From an uncultured Thalassolituus sp. (GTDB lineage: Bacteria > Pseudomonadota > Gammaproteobacteria > Pseudomonadales > Oceanobacteraceae): a DNA stretch of 5,909 nucleotides. A program made the position numbers and the translations under genes. Positions 5,879 through 5,909 of this stretch are shown here, in pieces. How positions within the stretch are numbered: the first letter of the stretch is position 1; every line of letters begins with the position of its first letter. The stretch is taken from positions 1-5,909 of the forward strand of contig CAJXIT010000232.1 of assembly GCA_913054055.1 (NCBI GenBank), given 5' to 3'. The notes beneath the pieces are model-generated. The model made no database searches, was not told where the DNA came from, and worked only from the letters and a program-made list of their open reading frames with translations.

Positions 5879-5890
5879 ACCAAATTTGGT
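5879..5890. repeat. Perfect palindrome ACCAAATTTGGT
   Basis: A perfect 12-base inverted repeat near the right edge, about 140 bases upstream of yaeQ. It could be an operator for yaeQ or for a gene beyond the window. The rest of 5742-5909 holds the promoter-like sequences listed separately and no coding frame I can support. Confidence 0.35.
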
Positions 5891-5909
5891 TCGCATTGAA
5901 TGCAGGTAC

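Noticed and set aside
5899..5909. Possible plus-strand start ATG at 5900
   Set aside because: Only three codons remain before the window ends and no ribosome site is properly placed in front of it.

Overview
The window looks like an ordinary chromosomal segment of a gammaproteobacterium. The best taxonomic anchor is a full-length YaeQ protein (181 residues, the same length as the E. coli protein as I remember it). It is accompanied by a stand-alone HDOD-domain protein and a large secreted M19-like hydrolase. The moderate base composition (about half of sampled lines at 22-31 G+C per 60) and the mix of families would fit a marine, Oceanospirillales- or Alteromonadales-like bacterium. That placement is inference only.

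Layout, left to right. Bases 3-1652 (+) encode an exported protein of unknown function: a signal peptide, a long unrecognised N-terminal region, a charged helical linker and degenerate MORN-like repeats. A rho-independent terminator (1672-1705) follows, between this gene and the convergent HDOD gene (1729-2562, -), which starts with GTG behind a strong GGAGG. A 203-base gap carries a pair of overlapping palindromes and the hairpin terminator (2705-2735) of the next gene. Bases 2766-4931 (-) encode a 721-residue secreted metal-dependent hydrolase of the M19 (membrane dipeptidase) group with an extra N-terminal domain that may be a beta-trefoil. The 264-base gap 4932-5195 has no gene but several inverted repeats, including a perfect 12-base palindrome with a repeated half-site and a 15-bp-arm hairpin. 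yaeQ lies at 5196-5741 (-) with a good -10 box just upstream. The last 168 bases hold promoter-like sequence and another perfect palindrome, and no gene that I can support.

The three minus-strand genes point the same way but are separated by 200-264 bases, with hairpins between them, so they look like independent transcription units. I see no mobile element, CRISPR array, tRNA or rRNA, and no sign of a defence or biosynthetic system. The points most worth following up are the architecture and metal-site variant of the hydrolase, the periplasmic MORN-like protein, and the palindromes in front of the hydrolase gene.
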